Shown here: piece by piece, positions 1 to 5,127 of the stretch
How the letters are laid out: each line of letters opens with the position of its first letter
Numbering within the stretch: position 1 is the first letter of the stretch
Made by a program: the position numbers and the translations under genes
The notes under the pieces: generated by a model
The model's input: only the letters and a program-made list of their open reading frames with translations
Database searches by the model: none
What the model was told of the DNA's origin: nothing
From: Chlamydiota bacterium
GTDB lineage: Bacteria; Chlamydiota; Chlamydiia; Chlamydiales; JAJFMI01
Length of the DNA stretch: 10,990 nucleotides
Assembly (NCBI GenBank): GCA_021772235.1
Contig: JAJFMI010000083.1
Span: 1 to 10,990 of the forward strand
Direction of reading: 5' to 3'

Positions 1-53
1 CTCAGAGTAAGGAGGCTACATGATGTAGAAAAATTTTTGTCTGGTACAGAGGA
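1..53. repeat. Left arm of 53-bp inverted repeat (end of an IS copy)
   Basis: The first 53 bases are the reverse complement of 1458-1510 with a single mismatch (position 46 against 1465). The match stops abruptly at 53/1458, which suggests an element terminus. Read on the plus strand, positions 3-23 give Q-S-K-E-A-T-stop. This is the same C-terminus as the transposase fragment encoded in the right arm, so the window probably begins inside the last codons of a second, plus-strand IS copy. The arm may extend left of the window. It also contains the odd palindrome CTACAT-G-ATGTAG (16-28). Confidence 0.85.
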
Positions 54-62
54 TTTTTTGTC

Positions 63-218
63 TTGACGCCTGGGACCACTTTAGATCTTGATGAATTTAA
101 TGATCGGTTAGAAAGATACTGCCAAAAACACCGAGTCCCAATAAGGCCAGATAGAAGTTGCCCGTGGCTGTCAGTAGATACAAGAAAAACTCGTCATTGC
201 TATAGGCAAGCAACATAA
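63..218 (+). pseudogene. Short unexplained open frame (possible gene remnant)
   Basis: Between the left repeat arm and the RING gene one frame stays open from 24 to a TAA at 216-218. It has no ATG; a TTG at 63 would give about 51 residues. The peptide is polar and coherent-looking (LDEFNDRLERYCQKHRVP near its start), so it could be the tail of a gene broken by the IS insertion. I do not recognise it. No convincing ribosome-binding site is visible, and it may equally be a chance open stretch. Confidence 0.2.
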
Positions 219-219
219 T
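191..219 (+). promoter_or_regulatory. Possible promoter of the RING-H2 gene
   Basis: TCGTCA (191-196) and CATAAT (214-219) are separated by 17 bp. They match the -35 consensus at 4 of 6 positions and the -10 consensus at 5 of 6. Transcription would start near 226, leaving a leader of about 40 nt before the ATG pair at 269/272. It lies outside the repeat arm, so the gene could carry its own promoter. This rests on consensus matching only. Confidence 0.3.
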
Positions 220-268
220 AAATGTTTAAATTGACGCCATTGGATTGCGACTTAGGTCAATTCAATGT

Positions 269-1384
269 ATGATGATTGGCATGAATACTTTAGGACTTAC
301 TCTCTATTCAGCTTGGATTACAAGCCGTGTGAGTATCACACACAAGCAGTCGCAATCTTCAGAGTACATGGAGAAGATATACCGGATTCGTTCACGTATT
401 TTTGCAGCGAATCTTATTTCTTGGGGATTTGGATTGTTTCAGCTTGCAAATTTTTTTGCAGAAATTGACCTTAAAAAAGGTATAAATCGTGAATTTACTG
501 AGAAAATAACGGTAGTAGTAGTCATGGCTGGGATTTTAATCATAGGATTCTATCCTGTAGCAGTGGCTGTTAATTGGCTAGGAAGACCTTTTGCAAGTGT
601 ACTGAATCCTAATCGTTGGTATAGAAAATACGACCCAGATGCTACTGCTGAACGGATTGCTGAAATCCAAGAAAACTATGAATTAAAATGGACCAATTCT
701 GACTATCAAATGGCTACACAAACGCTCTATCTCTGCTCTCTTGTTACCAATTGCATGCTTGCTCTTGTGTCAAAGCACGCAGTTCTATATTCAGCACTGG
801 CTATTTTACAGATGAGTGGTGTAATTCGTGTAGCTAGATGGCGTTTTGTTAAGCTCTCTTTTGTGCGTAATGTAGTGAAAACCTCAAATCCACCGAGACC
901 ACCATCATATTTGCCACCTGAAATTCAAGAAAGTCGAAGACATTTTGCCGAAGTTCAAGACCGAATCGATCGAATGAATCATTTGAGTCCAGAATTAAGA
1001 GATAGACGAGCAGAAAAATACCGCTATAGTTATCTGTTTTCTGTTTTTCAATCGAGTGTAGAGAATGATAATTTATGCACTCCTTGCCAAGAGGAAGGAG
1101 CTGATACTTATTTTTGTTCTCAACATAGATTTCACTTCCCCTGTATTTTAATAACTATCATAGAGAAGTTGAAGCAAATACACTTTGATCAAGGAACTCG
1201 CAGTATTATAGCGCATTATGAAAACGGAGCGCATGTACGTAATACGGTTAGTTACAAGTTCGAATTAGAAAAAGATAAACTTCCTTCGTGCCCTAATTGT
1301 CGTAGAACTTCTTCTCAAAACGAGTTGGAAATAGCCGCTTACGAAGCAGGAAGCTGGATAAGCAGTGATGTTGTCTTGAAGTGA
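269..1384 (+). CDS. Multi-pass membrane protein with C-terminal RING-H2 finger
   Basis: The frame is open from a TTG at 245 (379 residues), but the ATG at 269 or 272 is the likelier start (371 or 370 residues). No strong ribosome-binding site decides between them. Using TTG numbering, hydrophobic segments lie at about 52-73, 88-112, 157-177 and 178-196, suggesting an integral membrane N-terminal half. A proline-rich hinge follows at 216-225, then a charged helical stretch. The C-terminal third holds Cys278, Cys281, Cys291, His294, His297, Cys300, Cys349 and Cys352, spaced C-x2-C-x9-C-x2-H-x2-H-x2-C-x48-C-x2-C. This fits the RING-H2 consensus, including HxFHxxCI, CPxCR and an Arg at the linchpin position. 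RING-H2 proteins are usually E3 ubiquitin ligases. Bacteria have no classical ubiquitin pathway, so a secreted, host-membrane-acting role is inferred. The gene sits between inverted IS ends. The N-terminal half is not recognised. Confidence 0.75.
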   Translation: MMIGMNTLGLTLYSAWITSRVSITHKQSQSSEYMEKIYRIRSRIFAANLISWGFGLFQLANFFAEIDLKKGINREFTEKITVVVVMAGILIIGFYPVAVAVNWLGRPFASVLNPNRWYRKYDPDATAERIAEIQENYELKWTNSDYQMATQTLYLCSLVTNCMLALVSKHAVLYSALAILQMSGVIRVARWRFVKLSFVRNVVKTSNPPRPPSYLPPEIQESRRHFAEVQDRIDRMNHLSPELRDRRAEKYRYSYLFSVFQSSVENDNLCTPCQEEGADTYFCSQHRFHFPCILITIIEKLKQIHFDQGTRSIIAHYENGAHVRNTVSYKFELEKDKLPSCPNCRRTSSQNELEIAAYEAGSWISSDVVLK

Positions 1385-1398
1385 GAAATAACGCTTAT

Positions 1399-1434
1399 CT
1401 GCTACCTAACTTACAGAAGATTAGCAGGTTTTTT
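1399..1434 (+). terminator. Probable intrinsic terminator of the RING-H2 gene
   Basis: CTGCTA (1399-1404) pairs with TAGCAG (1422-1427) across a 17-nt loop and is followed by G and six Ts (1429-1434). It begins 15 nt after the TGA stop at 1382-1384. The stem is short and the loop long, so efficiency is uncertain. It ends before the right IS arm at 1458, so the gene has its own transcription end. Confidence 0.45.
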
Positions 1435-1457
1435 AAAAGCTCTGATGCAACCATAGC

Positions 1458-1510
1458 TCCTCTGAACCAGACAAAAATTTTTCTACATCATGTAGCCTCC
1501 TTACTCTGAG
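1458..1510. repeat. Right arm of 53-bp inverted repeat (IS 3' end)
   Basis: This is the reverse complement of 1-53 with one mismatch. On the minus strand it contains the last seven codons and TGA stop of the transposase fragment (1488-1510), then about 30 nt of non-coding sequence to the presumed element end at 1458. That is the usual layout of an IS 3' end. Confidence 0.85.
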
Positions 1511-1709
1511 AGCCAAAACACTCTAGTAGCCGCCTAAATTCCCCTATGCTTTTGCGCCTTAAAATTGCTTCTCGTATCAGATCCAGACCCACACGAAATA
1601 TGCTTTTTTCTTTCCTTCCGTGTGTCTTGATTTTTATCGGTTCCTCTTTTCTTTTGATATCTCCTATCCTGTAAGACCAATAGAATGCAATCACAAGTAC
1701 AAAAATCAA
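1488..1709 (-). pseudogene. IS4-family-like transposase, C-terminal fragment
   Basis: The 73 residues resemble the C-terminus of IS4-type DDE transposases: a hydrophobic segment with W-S-Y-R-I-G-D, then PIKIK-T-HGRKEKSIFRVGLD (about residues 24-43), then a final helix. I recall HGRKAKS-F-GLD as the typical tail of this group in amoeba-associated bacteria. The DDE catalytic region is absent and the frame is closed upstream by TAA, so this is a remnant. Its last residues lie in the inverted repeat, and the same peptide end appears in plus orientation at 3-23. Confidence 0.65.
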
Positions 1710-1712
1710 TTA

Positions 1713-1805
1713 GGTAGCCTGAATGAACAAACAAAACTCGAAGAATTAGGTTTGAGTAAAGATTATGTAATAAAGGGTGGATCAGAGTTAGTGGTCAATA
1801 TGTAA
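1713..1805 (+). pseudogene. Orphan 3' end of an unknown gene
   Basis: Just beyond the IS fragment a plus-strand frame reads about 30 codons ending in LEELGLSKDYVIKGGSELVV-N-M and a TAA at 1803-1805. Upstream the same frame is only antisense to the transposase, so the start of the gene is missing and was probably removed when the IS arrived. The tail loosely resembles the last strand of ubiquitin-like folds (a T-L-x-x-L-G-I followed by a short hydrophobic strand), but it is too short to assign. Confidence 0.3.
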
Positions 1806-1842
1806 CCTGTGTTGAGAGGTCATCATGGGTATTAAGCAGAAT

Positions 1843-1888
1843 TAAATGCAAAAAGCGGGAATTATACAATTCCCGCTTTTTGCATTTA
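1843..1888. terminator. Bidirectional intrinsic terminator downstream of pnp
   Basis: A perfect 21-bp inverted repeat (1843-1863 and 1868-1888) surrounds a 4-nt loop. The core stem GCGGGAATT/AATTCCCGC is flanked by A5 on one side and T5 on the other, so either strand gives a GC-rich hairpin followed by a U run. It begins 21 nt past the pnp stop (1909-1911). It would end pnp transcription and also block transcription entering from the IS region. Confidence 0.85.
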
Positions 1889-1908
1889 CTCTAGTAAATA
1901 AGTAGCTA

Positions 1909-3987
1909 TTACAGAAGAGCTTTTTTGGAGAGGCGGATCTGGCCGCGATCATTTTTCTCCAGAACCTTAACTGTAACCTCATCACCTTCATTAAAGAGAC
2001 CGTCAATAGTATTGAGGCGCTCTTTAGAGATTTCAGAGATGTGCAGAAGACCTTCTTGACTAAAGATTTTGACAAAGACACCAAACTCGCGAATACCAGT
2101 TACCTTACCAGTGTAGGTCTTGCCAACTTCAACTTCAGAAACGAGGTTGATGATGAGATCTTTAGCTTTTTCAATGCTCTCTTTAGAGTTAGAAGTAATG
2201 CTCACAAGACCGGCATCATCAATATCGACGCTAACGCCAAACTCTTGAATTGCACGAATCTGTTTCCCTCCAGGACCGATAACGACTCCAATTTTACTTG
2301 GATGGACAGGAATGATTTCAATCTTTGGAGCGTGTACGGAGAGTTCATTTTGAGCTTTTGGACATGCCTGTAGCATCTTATTTAAGATGTGGATACGACC
2401 CTCTTTCGCTTGTCCAAGAGCGACTTCCATAATCTTATGTGTAATTCCTTCCACCTTAATATCAAGTTGGAAAGCAGTGATTCCTTTTTCGTCACCCGTA
2501 ATCTTAAAGTCCATATCGCCTAAGGCATCTTCAATTCCAAGAATGTCAGAGAGAATGGAGTAGCTTTCGCCTTCTAAGATGAGACCCATCGCGATTCCTG
2601 CAACAGGGCGTTTGATTGGCACACCTGCTTGCATCATTGCTAAGCAACCACCGCAAACAGATGCCATTGAAGAGGAGCCGTTTGATTCTGTGATGTTGGA
2701 TTCTAGACGGATTGTATAGGGGAAATCTTCTTTGCTTGGGATAGTTGCAGCAAGTGCTCTCTCTGCAAGCTTTCCGTGACCAATTTCACGACGTGCAGGT
2801 GCACCCATGCGGCCTACTTCACCAACACAATAAGGTGGGAAGAAGTATTGCAAGTAAAAACGCCTTAGACCATCACCCTCATTCAAACTTTCAAAGCGCT
2901 GACCCATACTTTCAGAACCGAGAGTACAAACAGCAATTGCCTGAGTTTCACCACGCGTAAATAGTGTAGAACCGTGTGTGCGTGGAAGTAGATCCATATC
3001 AATGTGGATCGGGCGAATCTCATTAAGACGACGACTATCGCAGCGAATATTTTCTTTTAGAATCATTTGACGCATATAATGAGCGGTCACTTTTTTCTGT
3101 GCTTTTTTTACATCAATTTCGCTGAATTCTCTTTCTCCCTCTTCAGGAAGAAAGTGCTCTTTAATTTTAGTTCCAATTGCATCAAGAGCATCTGTGCGTT
3201 CTACCTTATCACCAAGACGAACAGCTTTTAGAAGGTCCTCTTTAACAAGATTTTCTACTTTATCAAAGAGCTCTTTCGGCATTGGTGCAAGAGTAGAGCG
3301 GTCTTTCTCTTTCCCAACAACTTTTTGCCAGTCGGCAAGTTCTTCACAAATGATTTTAATTGCATTGCTACCTTCCTCAATAGCCTCAAGAATTTGTTCC
3401 TCAGTGAAGAAATTTGAATAACCTTCAATCATTAATACAGCATCAACTGTTCCTGCAATCAATAGGTCGAGCTCAGAGCGCTCCATTTCTTCAACAGTAG
3501 GATTAATGACATAATTTCCATCAATGTGTCCGACACGAACTGCGGCAACTGGCTTAATTAAAGGGGCTTCTGAAATGACAAGAGCAGCTGCAGCGGCACA
3601 AATTGCTAGAGGTTCAGGGCTATGTGTACCATCGTAGGAGAGAACTTTTGTGATAATTTGTAACTCGTTAGTGTACCCTTCCTCAAACATCGGGCGAAGC
3701 GGTCTATCGATGAGGCGCGCAACAAGAATTTCTCGTTCTACAGGGCGTCCTTCACGTTTAAGAAACCCGCCAAGAGTTTTTCCAGCGGAAGAGAATTTTT
3801 CAATATAGTCGACACGCATTGGAAGAAAGTCTCCCCCCATGCCCTCTTTTGAAGCGCAAGCGGTTCCCAAAACCATGGTTTCGCCCATAGTTACAAGCAC
3901 AGCTCCACCGGCATGGCGCGCAATGCGGCCTGTTTCAAATTTTAGTTCTTTGCCAGCAACACTGACACTCATTGTTTTTGCTTCCAT
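1909..3987 (-). CDS. pnp: Polyribonucleotide nucleotidyltransferase (PNPase)
   Basis: PNPase degrades RNA 3' to 5' by phosphorolysis and can add 3' tails; it acts as a trimer and is a cytoplasmic core of RNA decay. The 692-residue length is normal. Order: first RNase PH domain (about 15-145), all-helical linker domain (about 240-310), second RNase PH domain (about 325-545), KH domain with VVIGPGGKQIRAI (568-580), and S1 domain (about 621-692, YTGKVTGIREFGVFVKI). The catalytic second core is intact: FPPYCVGEVG, GRMGAPARREIGHG, SNGSSSMASVCGG and the acidic ILGIEDALGDMDF (Asp486 and Asp491-Asp493 region). The ATG at 3987 is chosen because AAGGA lies 5 nt upstream; an internal ATG (Met6) is the alternative. 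It follows rpsO in the same orientation, as in many bacteria, but a terminator and a long leader hairpin lie between them. Confidence 0.97.
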   Translation of the reverse strand: MEAKTMSVSVAGKELKFETGRIARHAGGAVLVTMGETMVLGTACASKEGMGGDFLPMRVDYIEKFSSAGKTLGGFLKREGRPVEREILVARLIDRPLRPMFEEGYTNELQIITKVLSYDGTHSPEPLAICAAAAALVISEAPLIKPVAAVRVGHIDGNYVINPTVEEMERSELDLLIAGTVDAVLMIEGYSNFFTEEQILEAIEEGSNAIKIICEELADWQKVVGKEKDRSTLAPMPKELFDKVENLVKEDLLKAVRLGDKVERTDALDAIGTKIKEHFLPEEGEREFSEIDVKKAQKKVTAHYMRQMILKENIRCDSRRLNEIRPIHIDMDLLPRTHGSTLFTRGETQAIAVCTLGSESMGQRFESLNEGDGLRRFYLQYFFPPYCVGEVGRMGAPARREIGHGKLAERALAATIPSKEDFPYTIRLESNITESNGSSSMASVCGGCLAMMQAGVPIKRPVAGIAMGLILEGESYSILSDILGIEDALGDMDFKITGDEKGITAFQLDIKVEGITHKIMEVALGQAKEGRIHILNKMLQACPKAQNELSVHAPKIEIIPVHPSKIGVVIGPGGKQIRAIQEFGVSVDIDDAGLVSITSNSKESIEKAKDLIINLVSEVEVGKTYTGKVTGIREFGVFVKIFSQEGLLHISEISKERLNTIDGLFNEGDEVTVKVLEKNDRGQIRLSKKALL

Positions 3988-3992
3988 TGTTT

Positions 3993-3997
3993 TCCTT
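3993..3997 (-). promoter_or_regulatory. Ribosome-binding site of pnp
   Basis: On the minus strand AAGGA is followed by 5 nt and the ATG at 3987. It selects this start over the second ATG five codons downstream. A TATAAT (4005-4000, minus) lies directly upstream but has no -35 partner, and initiation from it would fall within this site. Confidence 0.6.
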
Positions 3998-4010
3998 AAA
4001 TTATACAGTT

Positions 4011-4079
4011 AGAGGCAAAAATTTCTTTTTTGAGAAGAGGGATTTTCCATCTGCTCGAAAAAGGAATTTTTGAGCCTCT
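4011..4079 (-). promoter_or_regulatory. Long leader hairpin of the pnp mRNA
   Basis: Positions 4054-4079 and 4011-4034 pair in the minus-strand RNA. There are 22 base pairs, two single mismatches and one 2-nt bulge, closing a loop of about 19 nt. The helix ends about 13 nt upstream of the pnp ribosome-binding site. In Escherichia coli the rpsO-pnp spacer holds an RNase III-cleaved hairpin through which PNPase represses its own synthesis. This element has the same position and overall form, so analogous control is inferred. It is not a terminator, because no U run follows. Confidence 0.6.
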
Positions 4080-4088
4080 ACTAGGGTT

Positions 4089-4112
4089 AAAAAAAAAGCG
4101 CCTTTCGGCGCT
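4089..4112 (-). terminator. Intrinsic terminator of rpsO
   Basis: On the minus strand AGCGCC-GAAA-GGCGCT (4112-4097) is followed by nine Ts (4097-4089). It is a compact 6-bp GC-rich stem with a GNRA-type loop, 7 nt past the rpsO stop. Expression of pnp must come from readthrough or from its own promoter. Confidence 0.9.
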
Positions 4113-4119
4113 ATAATAT

Positions 4120-4389
4120 TTATTTGCGTAGCTTCAGGCGCTTAATCAGCGTTTGGTAGCGTTTGGTATCTGTAGAATTGAGATAATCCAAAAGCTTACG
4201 GCGCTGACCTACTAATTTTAGTAGAGCAAGACGCGAAGCGTGATCCTTAGGAGTGCGCTTCAAGTGTTCCTGTAGCTCGGTAATACGCTCTGTCAAAATC
4301 GCAATTTGTACGTCTGCAGAACCAGTATCTTTTTCATGAAGTTGGTACTTTTTTGTAATTTCTTCTTTAGTGCCTTTATCGAGGGACAT
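4120..4389 (-). CDS. rpsO: 30S ribosomal protein S15
   Basis: S15 is a primary binder of the 16S rRNA central domain and takes part in subunit bridges. The 89-residue length is exactly that of the family. Diagnostic stretches are LHEKDTGSADVQIAILTERI (17-36), then DHASRLALLKLVGQRRKLLDYL (starting at about residue 48) and the basic C-terminus RYQTLIKRLKLRK. The ATG at 4389 is preceded by GGGAG about 9 nt upstream. The gene has its own promoter and a strong terminator, so it may be a single-gene unit with some readthrough into pnp. Confidence 0.97.
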   Translation of the reverse strand: MSLDKGTKEEITKKYQLHEKDTGSADVQIAILTERITELQEHLKRTPKDHASRLALLKLVGQRRKLLDYLNSTDTKRYQTLIKRLKLRK

Positions 4390-4392
4390 ACT

Positions 4393-4420
4393 TTTACGCT
4401 CCCGTGTTTAAACGTATATG
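4393..4420 (+). promoter_or_regulatory. Possible promoter of tadA
   Basis: TTTACG (4393-4398) and TATATG (4415-4420) are 16 bp apart in the 65-bp divergent space between rpsO and tadA. The match to consensus is moderate. It would overlap the minus-strand rpsO promoter, so the two may compete. Confidence 0.25.
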
Positions 4421-4423
4421 CTT

Positions 4424-4452
4424 ATTCTACTCGAATGCATGAAAAAGAGCAA
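4424..4452 (-). promoter_or_regulatory. Promoter of rpsO
   Basis: On the minus strand TTGCTC (4452-4447) and TAGAAT (4429-4424) are separated by exactly 17 bp. Initiation near 4417 gives a leader of about 28 nt. The -35 box sits immediately beside the tadA start at 4455. Confidence 0.6.
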
Positions 4453-4454
4453 GG

Positions 4455-4991
4455 ATGTATACTAACTTTATGAATGACAAAAAATTTATGGAAATAGCGC
4501 TAAAGCAAGCAAAGGTTGCCTTTGGAAAAGGAGAAGTGCCTGTTGGAGCGGTTGTTGTTTATGAGAATAAAATAATCTCTATGGCTTGTAATGGTGTTGA
4601 AGAGCGCAAAGATGCGACATGCCATGCTGAGCTAATGGCAATTCGTCGAGCTGCGCTCTTTTTGAAGAGGTGGAGGTTGACGGGCTGTACACTCTATACA
4701 AGCTTAGAGCCGTGTGTAATGTGTGCAGGGGCCATTATTTTATCTCGAGTTGATCGTCTAGTTTATGGAGCAAAAGATTTGCGGCATGGTGGCGATGGTT
4801 CGCTCATTTCATTAATGCGCGAAAAACACCCTATCCATAAAGTGGAAATAACATCAGGCGTTTGCGACGAAGAGTCTGCTAAGCTATTGCGGGAGTTTTT
4901 TTATGAGCGACGAAAAGAAAAAGATCTTCGACGAATTGGTGACATTTCAGGAGGAAAAATTGATGAAGATTGCGGAAAGGATTCGTCCTAA
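4455..4991 (+). CDS. tadA: tRNA-specific adenosine deaminase TadA
   Basis: TadA converts adenosine 34 of tRNA-Arg(ACG) to inosine, which lets one tRNA read CGU, CGC and CGA. The zinc-dependent deaminase site is complete: His57-Ala58-Glu59 (in CHAELMAIRRA) and Pro86-Cys87-x2-Cys90 (in TSLEPCVMCAGA). Asn46 corresponds to the substrate-contacting Asn. The N-terminal strand EVPVGAVVV (27-35) and the GSLISLMREKHPIHKVEI region also fit. The start is uncertain: ATG 4455 (178 residues) or ATG 4470 (173 residues). AAGGA at 4451-4455 abuts the first ATG and lies 14 nt from the second, so neither spacing is ideal. The tail after FFYERRKEK (about 30 residues) is longer than needed and overlaps the next gene by 89 nt. 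Confidence 0.93.
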   Translation: MYTNFMNDKKFMEIALKQAKVAFGKGEVPVGAVVVYENKIISMACNGVEERKDATCHAELMAIRRAALFLKRWRLTGCTLYTSLEPCVMCAGAIILSRVDRLVYGAKDLRHGGDGSLISLMREKHPIHKVEITSGVCDEESAKLLREFFYERRKEKDLRRIGDISGGKIDEDCGKDSS

Positions 4992-5127
4992 TCTGACAAC
5001 AGATGATCTTTTACAGCCAAATGACTATCCCGAATTGGAGAATCATCCTGAGTTTCGATTTGAAGAGGGGGTTCTAAACGGAATCCATACGGCTAGAATG
5101 GCCTTTCTTTCTGCTGATCTTTCGTAA
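4903..5127 (+). CDS. Small conserved-looking hypothetical protein (74 aa)
   Basis: I do not recognise a domain. The protein is acidic, has no membrane segment and looks real: a charged helix (MSDEKKKIFDELVTFQEEKL), then TTDDLLQPNDYPELENHPEF and a short final helix. A small uncharacterised gene after tadA is, as I recall, also present in Chlamydia. Two starts are possible. ATG 4903 has GGGAG 7 nt upstream. ATG 4963 has a perfect AGGAGG (4949-4954) 8 nt upstream and would give 54 residues. The longer form overlaps tadA by 89 nt in a different frame, suggesting coupled translation. The 3' end overlaps the oppositely oriented rhomboid-like gene by 54 bp. Confidence 0.7.
   Translation: MSDEKKKIFDELVTFQEEKLMKIAERIRPNLTTDDLLQPNDYPELENHPEFRFEEGVLNGIHTARMAFLSADLS
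4949..4954 (+). promoter_or_regulatory. Strong internal ribosome-binding site (alternative start)
   Basis: A perfect AGGAGG lies 8 nt before ATG 4963, codon 21 of the 74-residue frame. It may start a shorter 54-residue product or be the true start, in which case the overlap with tadA shrinks to 29 nt. Confidence 0.4.

Larger units (their letters stand above)
1458..1711 (-). mobile_element. Truncated insertion sequence, IS4-like 3' end
   Basis: The fragment runs from the presumed IS terminus (1458) to where transposase similarity stops at an in-frame TAA (1710-1712 on the minus strand). Only the C-terminal part of the transposase remains, so the element cannot move by itself. The outer breakpoint near 1711 is inferred from the loss of a readable transposase frame. 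Confidence 0.6.

Noticed and set aside
16..28. CTACAT-G-ATGTAG palindrome in the repeat arm as a hairpin or operator
   Set aside because: A 1-nt loop cannot form an RNA hairpin, and it overlaps the transposase stop codon. No regulator-binding evidence is visible.
1534..1734. Second minus-strand frame across the transposase fragment
   Set aside because: It shows no resemblance to transposase; the other frame carries the HGRKEKS motif.
1620..1805. 61-residue plus-strand frame as a complete gene
   Set aside because: Its first half is antisense to the transposase fragment, so only the last 30 codons are plausible coding remnant.
1843..1888. Long inverted repeat as a miniature transposon or recombination site
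   Set aside because: Position just after the pnp stop, a GC-rich core and flanking A/T runs fit a bidirectional terminator better.
4000..4005. Perfect TATAAT on the minus strand just upstream of pnp as a promoter
   Set aside because: No -35-like hexamer lies 16-18 bp upstream, and initiation from it would start within the pnp ribosome-binding site. Retained only as a remark.
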